Positions 44,282 through 58,000 of a DNA stretch of 64,000 nt are shown here, piece after piece. The DNA comes from Amphiura filiformis (Eukaryota > Echinodermata > Ophiuroidea > Amphilepidida > Amphiuridae). The notes under the pieces were generated by a model, which ran no database searches, was not told the origin of the DNA, and saw only the letters and a list, made by a program, of their open reading frames with translations. The DNA lies in NCBI RefSeq assembly GCF_039555335.1, contig NW_027305497.1, positions 899,501 to 963,500 of the forward strand, read 5' to 3'. The first letter of the stretch is position 1; every line of letters begins with the position of its first letter. A program made the translations under genes and the position numbers.

Positions 44282-47200
44282 TATTTATTTATTCATTTAT
44301 TTATTTATTGATGTATTTATTCATTTATTTATTTATTCATTTAAAATATTTAAATATTTGTTTCTGTTGGGTTTTTTAAAAATATTTATTTACATGTTAT
44401 TTTTTCTGGCATCATCGTATTATACTAATAAAAAGAAACAATTTATTAAAAGGGAATGCTATTAGGTTTAATATGATCATTTGGCATTAATGTCACATGT
44501 ACGACGACTTTTCCTACTTTTATTGACAACACTAGATCACACATGATCATGATTTTCACTTAAAATATTATTGTCTTAGTTATGTTATTCATGATACCAA
44601 TTTATATTATCTATAATGAGTATCATTCCAGGTCAACTCCAATTGCACTAAACAAACAACGCCTTATATCAATATTATGATAGATAGGAAAACGACTTTA
44701 TTGATCACTTGTTATTTGCTTACACCATGGACCACAAGATCCTCATCCCAATGGCATAGTCCAATAACTTCAATTAAACAATCATAGTGCAAAATTTGAC
44801 CTCAAGTTGAAGAGTATGAGTTTTTATACCCATATATCTTCAAAGGTCATTCAATGAATGTACAAATGTATTAGGGTTTAAGAATTGTTCGCCTGATAGA
44901 TGAGCATATTGTGGATCCTAGTGTTAGGGGTTTCCTGCCCAACAACGGCAAATAATATGCGCCATATGAGATGACCTAGTGTCACGATACGTCTACCCCG
45001 TGTCTGCCCAGCAAAAACAAAGCGTTTTTATAACGTTCAAACACATGGTTAAAAACATTCTACACAACATTCTAACATGAAGTTGTGTAATGCTCTGCGT
45101 GCTAGACATAGGCTTCAACATAAAAAGTCCAAGTTTTGAGATATTTTCTCAAAATATCAAGCGCTATCTAAAGAACCACTGATCCAATACTAGGCTTGTT
45201 TGTACTCATTTCAATGTATTTTTCATGCTGATTCCAAATATGGTGATGAAAAATTACAACCCTGAAATTTGGTTTTTTTTTTTTTTTTAACTTGTCGTCT
45301 GCAGTCGACACCCGCGTGGAGGATAATGAACGATAGAAAAATACAAATATTGTAGTATATCCATGTATATGCGATGCGATCAAGCAAAATCAGTCGGAAT
45401 TCGGAAATATTAAAATATCAGTTTCTTATAGGATAGTAAAAAACATGTATAAATCTGGATTTTGCAGAAAACCCCACTGAAATTGAACAACCAGTTCCAA
45501 AGATATGAACAATCAAAGAGTTTTCAAAACAATAGGAAAGATAAGAAAATATTTCCTTTGTTTGGCTTTATCTCAAAATCAATATTTCCGAGTTCCGCCT
45601 ATTTTGCTTGATCGCATCACATTATGAGTAACCAAAACAATTAAGCAATTATTTTAAGCAATAGAAAAAATATCATGCTTATCATTACAGTTCATCAGAT
45701 GTGACTACAAAACAGATCCCAAACTTCTTCTCACCCTGCTTTCTACGGAATGGAAGCTTGGTGCACCAAAGTTACTTTTATCTGTGATGGGTGGGAACAA
45801 GAACTTCAAACTAAGTGGCCGCCTCAAGGAAGTATTTTGTAGAGGTATTCTGGATGCAGCAGTCAGCACTGGTAAGGTTAATATTATATAGTTTGATCAG
45901 CGTGTAATCGGCGGGCCTTATTACATTGCGGATTAATATAAATATATTTTATCTACTTTCTTTATTGCACACAATAGACCAAAAAGGTCAACTATTATCA
46001 CTTTCAACATGGGTCTACTTTTCGGCGTAGTGGTAATGGCCTAACAATTCCCGCCGATTACGAGCTGATCAAACCTATAAACCATTTTGTTGATTCTCCA
46101 AACCCTTTGCAAATAAATGTCATTATCGATGCGTTCATAATGTCCGTGATAATGTCCGCATGTTTTGGTTTGCTTTACAAGGGCTTTCGGGATATACCAA
46201 AAAATATTTATGAGAAGTCAACGTAGTCGTAATATAGTCATCATTTGTACTTTTTAGCCAGATGTTACGCTGTTATTGTTGGGTATTTGTTTTTTGTTTG
46301 TTTTGGTTGCTTGTTTATTTGGAGGGTTAAACTTATCTCATTGAAAACAACTTATGATTGAAATTATTTGCTATTTATCTCAGAGGCTCTTGTTCTGAAA
46401 CTTTTGTCCTTGCAACTATATTGGCTAAGCATGCTTTATATAGATGTTCTTACCTCCTAATAAATATTTTTAATTATTAACAATTTGACAATTTCGACAC
46501 AGTTTAAGACAATTTTCGAAGGGAGGCCAATGGCCGATGGCCTTTGAAAACTTGTTGAAATACATTTCAGGTGCTTGGATTATCAGTGCAGGCACACACA
46601 GTGGTGTGATGAAGTACGTTGGTGAAGCCGTCAGGGACTACCAGATGGTTAGGCGATACGAAGATGTTGTTGCCATTGGGATTATCACATGGGGCACTCT
46701 GAAGCAACAACGGCAACTGATAGATGACAGGGTGAGTGCAAATCAGCTAAAAATCAATGTTATGTGTAAGAAAGGTGGTAAGCCAGTGACAACCTATTTT
46801 AAACAACACTTGTCAGAGCCATCAATCATGCGTCAATGAGCAGTATACTTGATAGACTCTTTTGAGAGACACACATTCCTTAGTTGTGTTAGTAGGCTGG
46901 AGCAATCTAAACTAAATGACTATTTTAGAACCGCAATATTTTTCATATTGTAATCGGTGTAATATCCAATATTAAACTTACTCTGTATATAAGACCTGAT
47001 TGACTTCCTATAGACCTAACCACAAATTTTACATTTGTTGATGATGCTATGTCCTTAAGACATTATATCGATATTTCATATCTCTTTTTAAGAGGAAAGA
47101 GTAATGCATATAGCGAATTTAGTCTTGTCAAATTTGACAGATCTTGTAAATTATGTAAATTAGATCATTAACATAAATATACATGTATATTGTAACCATC

Positions 47201-48400
47201 AGGGCAAGTACCCAGCTCACCTTAGCACAAGAAAACACAACGACAAAAATGGCGTTTTTCTAGATCCAAACCACACTCACTTCATATTAGTCGATGACGG
47301 AACGAAGGGAAAGTTTGGAGCCGGACTTAGTTTACGGGTGAAACTAGAAGAAATGATTTCCACCCATGTCAAAGTTGGAACTGAATCATCTACTACACGT
47401 ATGTATTATGGTGAAGGAGATTGCATTCTTAGTCAAAACGTAAAATGTACCCAACCCTGATTTTTCGGAATATAGCACTATTCCTGGTTCACTTAGAAGA
47501 TGTTAAGAATAATTACCAGTTGTGTTTATAGTCAGAGAATGATAATGGCTCCAGTCAACTTATCTCAAGCACAAAAGCGCTCGCTCTTCTTATTTTGATC
47601 TCTAGCTGAAAACATCGGGCAGCTTCTCGTTGAAATCAAAATTAATGCACCGCTTATTTAATTGCCTCGCTTTACTAGAACTTGCATTGCTAATCATTGC
47701 TGCTTTCAAAAAAGGCTGATTAGGATAGTGTGTAGCGTACAGAATTACTTCTCTGAATGATAATACGTAATAGAATGCACCGCTTAATTGCCTCGCTTTA
47801 CTAGAACTTGCATTACTTATTCTTGCTGCTTTCGAAGAAGGCTGCTTAGGATAGTGTTTAGCGTACAGACCTGATTCCCTGAATGATAGTACATGATACA
47901 AATTGTATGTAATTGCGTGCTGTTAATCACTGAGCTCGTAAAATTAAATGAAGTAAACTCGACAAATCTTTTGAATAATGATAAACGCCTTTACAGTAAT
48001 CATGAACGGAGCTGGTAGGGATGAAAGCAAAACTGGACCGCCGGTTGAACCACGTTCCTTTGATCAGAACAAGAGAAACCGGTGGTCGACTGCCGTTCGA
48101 GTTTTGATCCCAGTTTTGATTTCATCGCTTAAAGACTAATTTAAGGAGGAAAGCATGTTTGCTCATCACTGATGTTTAAAGCACCTTTGAAAAATCAGCA
48201 GATTTGTTCTACAATTTGTTTTCCAATTTCATAGATGTTCCTGTTGTGTGTGTCATACTGGAGGGCGGTCCAAGCACCTTACGCAAAGCCCATGCTGCTA
48301 TTACTCACGGAACACCGATAGTTGTCGTAGCTGATTCTGGACGGATTGCTGATGTGTTAAGTTTGGCTATCAAACAATCGAAGGACAATGGCGAACACAG
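40293..48400 (+). CDS. TRPM: TRPM exons 1-7: N-terminal MHR1/2 (SLOG) region
   Basis: Residues 1-357. Exon 2 has SWIQNNIKRRECIRFVPNAE, the usual TRPM opening. Exon 3 adds CECGEIKSRH (the C-x-C-G knuckle). Exons 4-7 are the SLOG fold that in some TRPM channels binds nucleotides: LLLSVMGG (about 156-163), GAWIISAGTHSGVMKYVGEA (184-203), VAIGIITWG (219-227), HFILVDDGTKGKFGAGLSLR (about 263-282) and VPVVCVILEGGPSTLRKAH, then PIVVVADSGRIADVL. All glycine-rich loops are present. Introns 1 and 3 are the largest here and carry MITEs and an AT tetranucleotide tract. Confidence 0.92.
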
Positions 48401-51400
48401 GTGAAGATGATCGTTATACTCGTCGTAAATACTGACGACGTTGCCCGTATAAAATATAGGTACAGCGTGGGTAGCGACTAAAGCAAACAAGTTTTGCATT
48501 GTACAAAATCGCCCTCTGCATTCCATATACATGATATAATACAATGAAGTGCAAACGCGGACAGTTTGTAGTTGTATACTATTCGTCTGTATGCGAGAAA
48601 CGTGAAAATCTTTTGATATATTGTGTGTGAAAAGATCAGTGTTATTGATACCAAATAAAAGATCCTATTTTTCTCATTAGCATATTGAAATAAGGACCAA
48701 TCGTCCAGTATGACACATACAACAGGAACATCTACAGATACGTGGTATACCACAGTTAAGACTGATTTGACAGTTTGTTGATGATTTCTTTGGAAATATA
48801 CCGCTTTGGAACACCTAATTCCGATATGTTCATGAGAAAAAATATCAGCTTTTACCTGATAATACAAAAATCTGCATTTTGACAGGGTTAAGTGGGGGAT
48901 GAGGCTGTCAATCGGGTTACCCACCTATTATATAGCTTGGTCCTATCTGTGACATTCTCTTCAATATACCATTATTTGATCTTATAGTGCGTTTGTTAGC
49001 GTGTATGCTTGCTCGATTGTGTGACCTTTTTATTCAACATGCTATAACTTTACTGAAAGCGTCATAATGTGTGGGTCACCCATCATTAACATGTGCTTTT
49101 GTTCGGCTTCTAGCAGATATTTCGGGCTTCTTGTAGGACAATTTGCCTATATGGGGCCACAAGACTTAACAACTTACCGGTAGTAATAAACAGCCATTGC
49201 ATGATTCCTTACCACTTGCAGAATAATGGATGCTACGCTGAAAGCTAAAGTGGCTCAGATGCTACGTAAGATTTGCGTGAAGGTCACAGAAGATAGTCAG
49301 GTCATGTTGCAGCAGGTCGAGGATTGTCTGAAAGCACCACATCTTCTTAATGTATACGAAGAGACCTCAGGTATCCCTATGGATGTGGCTGTGCTCAATG
49401 CATTAATGAGAGGTAGGGGAATTATGAGATTTCACAAAATTTGTGTCAAAGTCTAGTTTTTAACATGTAGCCTAATGTTTGTCTATCTATTAATCAATAT
49501 CTGAAATAATTAAACTAAATTCAGCGCTTTTCAAGTCAAAAATTATAATTTTTTGTAATTGCTCTTTCGATTATAAAAAGATGTGTATTAACCTGAATAA
49601 AATGTCATTCCAAGATCATTTGTAACATCTAGATTCTCGACTTCGCGTATTTATACAAATTTAAATCTTAAATTTGTATAAATACGCGTTTCACTGATTT
49701 TAAATAATATCTTTGATGTTTATTGTCATTAAACTTGATTTCATGAAATAAGACATAAAATAATTCATTTTTGTTAGGTAATCATCGCAAGCAGCAGGAC
49801 TTTCTCCGACTGGCGCAAGCATGGAACAGAATAGATGTAGCAAGAACGGATTTGTTGGACGCAAGTTCAAAGGATTTTGATGAGGTAAGCACGTGCGCTT
49901 ATAAGGGTTAGTAAAGATGTGGAGTGTTTGGTGTTTATCATGGCCCAATATGAGATGCGCAGAACGCGGTTTCTGAAGATCGAGTCTACTTTTGACTCAA
50001 TTGCGAATGAGCTGGATACGACAACCGCGTTTTGCGCATGGCAACCTCTCAACACCCCTCAACTCCCTTAAAAATCAAATTAAGGTTGGTCTGAACCCTG
50101 GAATTATGAAAACTTTCGGGCCTCATAACTGCTAAATTATTAGTCTAAAGAATATAAAAGTATACATTTTAGAATGGAAATGACTTGATGAATTCATCTG
50201 TGAGGTCCAATTTGGGCCAAAATGCTCATTTTTTGAGAAAATCCAAAAAAAACAGGTTTTTTGGCGCAAATTTTTTCGTGCAACGTAACAAAAAAATAGG
50301 TTGGCCAACATTTTTTTTTATTAATTTTTAAAAACTAGATAAAAATATCTAGGGACCGTTTTTTCATTTTTTTGAATTTTGACCAACTTCCCCAAAAATA
50401 TTTGAAATTTGGGCGAAAATCAGGCTTTTTTATGATTTTTTTGAAAATGTTTTGACCATTTTTGGTGCAAATTTCTCAAAGTTGGTCAAAATTCAAAAAA
50501 ATAAAAAAACGGTCCCTAGATATTTTTATCTAGTTTTAAAAAATTAATAAAAAATTATTTTTGGCCAAACAATTTTTTTGTTACGTTGCACGAAAAAATT
50601 TGGGCCAAAAAACCCGTTTTGGGGAATTTTCTCCAAAAATGAGCATTTTGGCCAAAATTGGACCTCACAGATGAATTCAGCAAGTCATTTCCAGTCTAAA
50701 AATGTATACTTTTATATTCTTTAGACTAATAATTTAGTAGTTATGAAGCCTGAAAGTTTCCATAATTCCAGGGTTAAGACCACCCTTAATGTAGAATAAT
50801 AATTTTAGGTGAAATATGAAATATCGATTTTATATTATACATTGATTTTGCTAGATGAAAGAAGACGAAGTCCACGACCTTCTCCGTGACGCCTTGGTTC
50901 ACAATCGGGTAGACTTTATCAAACTTTACCTGGAAAGTGGCGTGAATTTAAAAGCTTACCTCACCCACGCAGAGTTGACATATCTCTATAATCAGGTAAA
51001 CTGCAACTGCCTCAAAACGGATGGTATTATATTAAGCATTGTAAGAAAGTCTATATTATCTTAAAATCTGCTCAAATGTAGTAAGTAAACAAACCCGTAA
51101 TGATTTATTGAACACTTAAGAGGAATTTGCTGACCACTGTTGCCCTGACCACTGTTGCCCAAGACACACCTTATAACCTATTTAGCATATAATGAAAGAC
51201 AGAGATTAAAAGACTAGTTTGCGTCTAAAATTCTGCCAACTAGACAAAAAAATGCCGTACTGCACAGGTCGGCAATAATCACGGCACGCCTTTGCCCTGA
51301 CATCAGACGTGAAATAGTCTTTTTATCTCTGCCTTTCATTATAATTCAGGCTCTACACAGACGAAGACCCTAATCCGCTCCCAAATATGGGTAGAATAGG

Positions 51401-54400
51401 ATAGTAGCAGTAAGTTCCTTGTGCAGGGAAATTTCAAGATTACTTAATTTTTCCACGAGAACAAAATAATGACCCTGCGGGGCTCCAACTCATACCGTCA
51501 AATACTCACGCACCTATTGTCTAGCACCTTGTGCGCCGTTTGAGCTAACTGGATTCCTAGTAAAGTCCTCGTTTTAATATCCACCTTAAAATACAAGTAT
51601 TCCATTATCCAGTCTTCTACTTCACATACTCTAACATCAAACCTAAATATTAATACAGTGGCGTTACTTGACATCGCGTGTTTACATACCGCGTTCGCGT
51701 TTATTCACCTACTGCTGTCTAATCTCATAAATGCGTTACACATGCATGTTATCATCTCGTTATGCAGGTAAAACGTGGAACAGTTTTGTACTCTCTGTTG
51801 GCCAAAGTAAGCCCGAAACCAAAGGTATGTAGATTTCAAGCGTAACCTAATACTGTATTTGAAATATTTAATAAGATTTTTTGAAGTCAATATGTGGTGT
51901 GTTTCTATGTTGTTGTTTTTGTTGTTGTTTTATTTTTGTTTTGTTTTGTTGTTGTTGTTGTTTTGTTTTTTGTTTTGTTTTTTAAAGACGGAGAGACCAG
52001 GTATATACATACATAGGCGTAACAATTGAAATATTCGAAATATTTGTAGAGAAAATTTAAATGAAAAGTAAAGATCTATACATAGCATTATTAAATGCAA
52101 TAGTAAACGGAAGCCTATTTATAAATATAAGTATAAATATCGTATTTACTTTTTAAGGGCAAGCCCCGGTGGTTTTCCTTGGCAGATGTTGGCAGAGTGA
52201 TCCAGGGTCTCACAATGGACAGATATAAGGCACCGTATCAAGACTTAGAAGGCCATCATAAGGAAAGACGAAACACTAAAGATATGTCACAAGAAATACC
52301 AGATATGTCTGAAAGTTAGTATATTTAACTGACAGTGTACGGTTGTTTGATGTGATTATTTATCTACTTTTTCTAATAAAACATCATATAATTTGTAATT
52401 CTATAGTATAGGACAATACCATCAGCTTTCACAGTAATGTGTTTTATATAAATGACTACATTATGGTAATTGTTATTCTATAAACTGTATATTTGTGTTA
52501 AAACTGAGGGCGCTTCATGTTTTACGTATATTTTAATTCAATCAAATAATACTAATAATTCCTTTCATTTTATGACGTTTTTAGAAAGCTTACTTTAATG
52601 ACAGTATACAAGTCGCTACCCCTTGTAAATATGCAAACACTTAAGTTATTGTACAAGAAACATCAGACACCTCTCGAAGTAAGTAATGTGTAGGGTGTCG
52701 TACAAAAGGTAGATACACGACATTAAGACGGAGAGGCTAAACAGTTTTGATCTTGTACAAGAAACTCCATCACTACACACACCTCAAAGTAACTGGAGTA
52801 ATGATTAAGAGTCAGACTGGCTAAATACATATCAGAAAATGAGGCGAAACACTAAATATCTTGTACAATAAACTACTTGGATGTCCCAAACGTAAGCACA
52901 CTTGCAATGTGTGTATATGCATCGTGTCAGCAGAAGGAGAGGCGAAACACTAAGGATCCTGCACATGAAACTCCTGCCTCGTCTCAAAGTAAGTAATGTG
53001 TACAGTGACATTGGATAGGTATATGCATTGTGTTTGTGAAAAGCGTATTAATTTTCATTTGGGAACCTTGCACAAAAAAAAAAAAACAAAAAAGAAAAGA
53101 AAGAAACACCAAACATATTGAACTAAAAATGGCTAATCATTAATTTCTTTACAATAATCCATTTCACAGTCAAAAGTCCTCGGTTCAAAAATCCCGTTAG
53201 AGAACTATTTCTGTATGCGGTGTTGAACACCTTTGAAGAAATGGCACATTTCTTGTGGGAGGAAGGAAAAGAAACAATGGCGGCCGCCTTGACTGCTAGC
53301 AAAATATATAAGAATATGGCGGTCAGACTGAGTGTGCGGGACGCTGAGTTAAAGATGCAACTAAAAGGACTTTCCAAGTAAGAATATTTTTACTTATTTT
53401 GCAAGTATTTAACCAAATTAACTCCGTGTTTATTTCTAGTGTCTTTACGAAAGGAAGCCAAAATATTACATTAGAGATGCGCTAATGCCTTCTTATTTTA
53501 AATTTTTTTGCAACCTGAAAATTGACCTAAAGTGGAAGGATTTACTTGGCTAGACATGTCAATAGGTCTAAAAATATCAAGAGGCTATTCTTTCATATAA
53601 TATAAAATATTACATAAATTAAAATATAATAAAGAAATTGAAAAACTACGCCTTAAAGTGAACGCATACATGAGTTTATTTATTTTTAATATTCTTTATG
53701 TTTGTCCAGAAAGTACAGCAAACTTGCCATAGCCGTTCTGAACGAATGTAACAAGGACGATGAACAATGGTCATCTATATTGCTACTCAGAGATTTGCCT
53801 CACTGGGGCCATGTAAACTGTATAAGCTTAGCTGGTCGAAATCTGCATTTCTTAAACCATGCTGGGGTGCAAGATTTAGTCAAGGAAATATGGTATGGAG
53901 AGCTATCGAGTGAAGGCAACTCATCTCTGGTAAATCCGCCCTATAAAGTAAAAATACTGTATCTGCTATTTTAGTAAATTTTTAGCGGGTTCGACGTGTC
54001 GGACAAGTTTAGAACTACCATTGCCAAGATTTCGTCAGGAGTAGTTCTTTAGGACAAAGTACCTAAGTATGAGACATGTAAGCCGCCCCTTGTCTACTGA
54101 TGGCTCTGAAAAGAGAGCCGTTCCCTGTGAATAGTTAACCAGCAAACCTCGCCAATCTGCTCATGTTAACGTTATTTGGTGTCTCTGAAAAGAGCCGTTC
54201 ATTGAAGACTGCCCCTTGTGAATAGACTGCCCATATCCGATATTTTACTGCGTTTTTAATTCGAAGACAAATAATGCCGGCTTGATTATTAGTAACTGTA
54301 TAGCTTGTAGTAAGCACGTAGGGTCTCAATTATTCTCAACTATCAGTACACAGTTATTTACCCAAATTCGATTCTACACACAAAGAATGAACTTTTGAAT

Positions 54401-54992
54401 TTTGGTGGTACAAAAGTCATATTCCCAACTTTGATGGTATTTGTTACATCAACAGGTGGATTGTGTATGACAAATCTTGATATAATAAATTCATATTAAG
54501 AAACCTTAACAATTACTAAAGGCATTCATATTTTATAAGTTTTATAAGTAAAAATAAGTCATGATTTCTTTAGTGTCCTTAATTTTATATTTCATCGTCT
54601 ACTTTAGGTCTGATGATTACATTACACACCGATACGAATAAGAAACACACGTCATTTAATCATAATATTGACACAGGGCAATGTTGTGTGTGTTCACAAA
54701 TCATTCAGTTCACAAACTCAAAATATCTAAAGGTCCATCATTAGTTCTGTTCGTTAAGATGCGAATAATAATAAGTTGTATTAGCTCTGTTACAATGATA
54801 GGATTCTGATTTCCTTTATCATTTTTACCAAACCGATATGTCTATATCCGTGTTTTTTTTTATTGCAGGTATTGTGGATTTGCACATTAATTCCTCCCCT
54901 GATACCAATGCTAGTGTCGTTCCGTCCAGACAAAGGTAGCATTATACAGCCACATCAACATGCTATATCCTCAGCAAAGGTAGGGAACCTAA

Positions 54993-55069
<77 letters not shown>

Positions 55070-58000
55070 ATAATACTAATAAAGTGATGGAGAAGGAGGA
55101 GGGTCATGGATATGATCAGGATGACTTTGCTGGGAGACTAAGGAAAACTCGCATTTGGATATCAGCGCATAACAGTTTGTGGGTGTATGGGTGGGGTTGT
55201 GTAATAATGTGGGTGTCGCATTATATCAGCACTTGACAGCTTGCAGCAGCATTTCATCTGATCAAAGAATTGCTCTAATTCTACTTACAGCGGCACAGCA
55301 ATGCGGGCTATATAGAAGATCATATGGAAATGCAAGCAAAGGGAACACAAGATGATAATTGGGACGTCAGACGAACACGAACTACATCTACGTAAGTGAC
55401 AATCTTGTATAGATTACCTAACAATGCTGATACAATCGTTTGCGTGTGCGGGTGGGGGGGGGGTGTATTATGGCTCTGATATAAGGTATGCCCTGCAGAA
55501 TAGTAGTGAAGTGGATAGCTGAATGTTTTGTGTTGGATGTGCAGTTATGCGTAAAATGTATGTATAAATATGACAACCTTATCTTACCATACTATTGTTG
55601 TGTATCCAGCATCCCAATAAATATAGATGTGCTGGTGTTCACAAGAGTTCCAGTGAAGTGTGTTTGTCAAAATTAATACCAGCTCAATGTCGTTCTTTTA
55701 TATGAAGGCTTTTTGGTCAATTGTTTTGTCATAACGATGACAACCTTGTTTTGTCATCCTGTAGTATAGTCAAAAACCAGAATCCATAGATGTGCTGATG
55801 TTCACAGGCGTTTAATTGAAGCAAACTAATACAAACTCAATGTCGTTCTTTTGGTCATTTGATTTGTTTTCTCTTCAGAATACCGCTTCAGTCTGACACA
55901 GGTGAATCCAGGCGCAATGAGTTGGCACTGTGGCAGATGATGATGTACTTCTATAACTCACCAATGATTATCTTCAGACACAACGTAGTAAGTCATTATC
56001 ACCCTCATCATCTGCATTTTTTGTTTATCATCATCATCGTAGTCGTCGTCGTCGTCGTTGTCGTCGCAATATATATATCCTCATTGTGGTGCGCCACAAC
56101 CCGGCATCACTAGAGAGGTTGCGATTTCCAAAAAGGGGATTTTCATTGATTTGCCGAACAGGAACACCCTAAAATTAATCAAAACTCAAGGTGTTACATT
56201 TTTGTTACGAGCATAACAGCGCATGGGAATTGCAAAATATGTAATATATCATGTATGAACGTATTTTTATTCTCTTCATTTTGATGCCTAATTTCGTCTT
56301 TATAGATTGCTGTCACGTTTGCCGCTTCAGTAGCACACATACTCGTTCCAAAAATTCGACACTTTGAGTTTTGAGTAATTTTAGGGTGTTTTGGTTTGGC
56401 AAATCAACAGTATGCTTCGTTTATATTTATAAGTACGTATTTATAAATACGCACGTGATCACCTCTGCGCTGCCATAACAGCTTGTAGAAGTCTGGAAGT
56501 GGCCTTCGACACAGGGGGTGGTCTTCCTGTACATTTGAATGCAAAGGTGGTAAACAATACCAGGCTGTGCAGCAAAATTTTCTATTTTGTTTAACTTTGT
56601 GATATTGTAAACGTTTCCGTCGATAAATATTTTTTCCGTCGGCAAATACTTTCAAAATGTTGTTTTTGATATCATATTACAAATTCGTAATCCCCCAAGT
56701 GTAATAATTTGGCAATTCAATAAATACTTAAATTTGATGATATTTATCTAAAGGATATGCCCATGGGTCAAATGCGTATTTATAAATTATACGTATTCAT
56801 AAATATAGTCGAAGGTAACTGATCAATGACAATCCCTTTAACTATCAATGATTATTGTGTTATTAACTAAAATATGTATTTTTATTTTATTTGAACAAGG
56901 TCTCCCATCTTTTGTTTCTGGGCCTCTTTTCCTACATCATGTTGTCAAATAACTTCAAATCAACCGAGCCACCATGGTATGAGTATTTACTAATGGTATG
57001 GGTTGCTACGTTTCTTGCCGAAGAATTTAGACAGGTCAGCACATTTAGTTACATTGTTATTTTTAATACTAAATGCCAGGTTTGGATTATTTTGTATTTA
57101 TTTTGCCATGCCTTCATGTTTGTCATTTACATATTTATTACCACGTTCTTTATAAATTAAGCATTAGAATGAATTGTACTGTTTAACTGAAGTATTATTA
57201 GTTTAACGATGGGGGTTGAAACTCCCCGATGGATTTTCGCTATAAAACGTCTGATGTGTATGATATTGATAACCATTTTATACCAAAAAATACAAACATT
57301 TCCAGATGCCACACTGACGTCTACAACCTCAAAAATTACTGACTTTCAGTCAATAATTACCTAAAACTGGATCAAACAAATCATAGAATCTTCAGATTTA
57401 TCACTGGAAATGATGGGAAACCATATTTGTAACTTAATAGTATCAAACCCATGATATCAAAATATCACAAATTTGTATCTAGGCCACAAAACCTACCTAA
57501 TCACATGAAGCCGTTTGGCGGTTAGTTTGAGAGTTTTGCAGCGACAATTTAAAATATACACTTCCTCATTAGATGATGGGTTGTTCCACAAGATTTGCAA
57601 CTATTATTTTTTATGTACCTGTATTGTAGCATTTTAGTCAATTTTACGCGGTTCTTCTTTATTTTTTTCCAATAGGATTTCCTGGTTGTTTTTGTTGTTT
57701 TTGTTGTTGTTTTTTTGTTTTGTTTGTTTGTTTTTTTGTCTTTGAAATATTTCACCAAAAGCTAATACTTCAGTCCAAAAAACCGACCAAAAACCCAGGA
57801 AGTTAGTGCAATTACGTCTTTTTGGTTAAAACCAGAGACCCATTTCTTGGTTAAAACAAATAACTCTTCTGCGACTGAATTACACATTAACAATTTACAG
57901 TTTTATCGCGAATCATATTTCCAGATTGCTCACGGCGATGCTCAGAAATGGCGCCTTAGGTTCAAGGAATGGTTCAGCGACTATTGGAACCAGCTGGATT

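Noticed and set aside
54863-55087. ORF with a long aspartate run
   Set aside because: It reads through the donor of TRPM exon 15 into a GAT microsatellite. The junction phases show that exon 15 ends at 54979.
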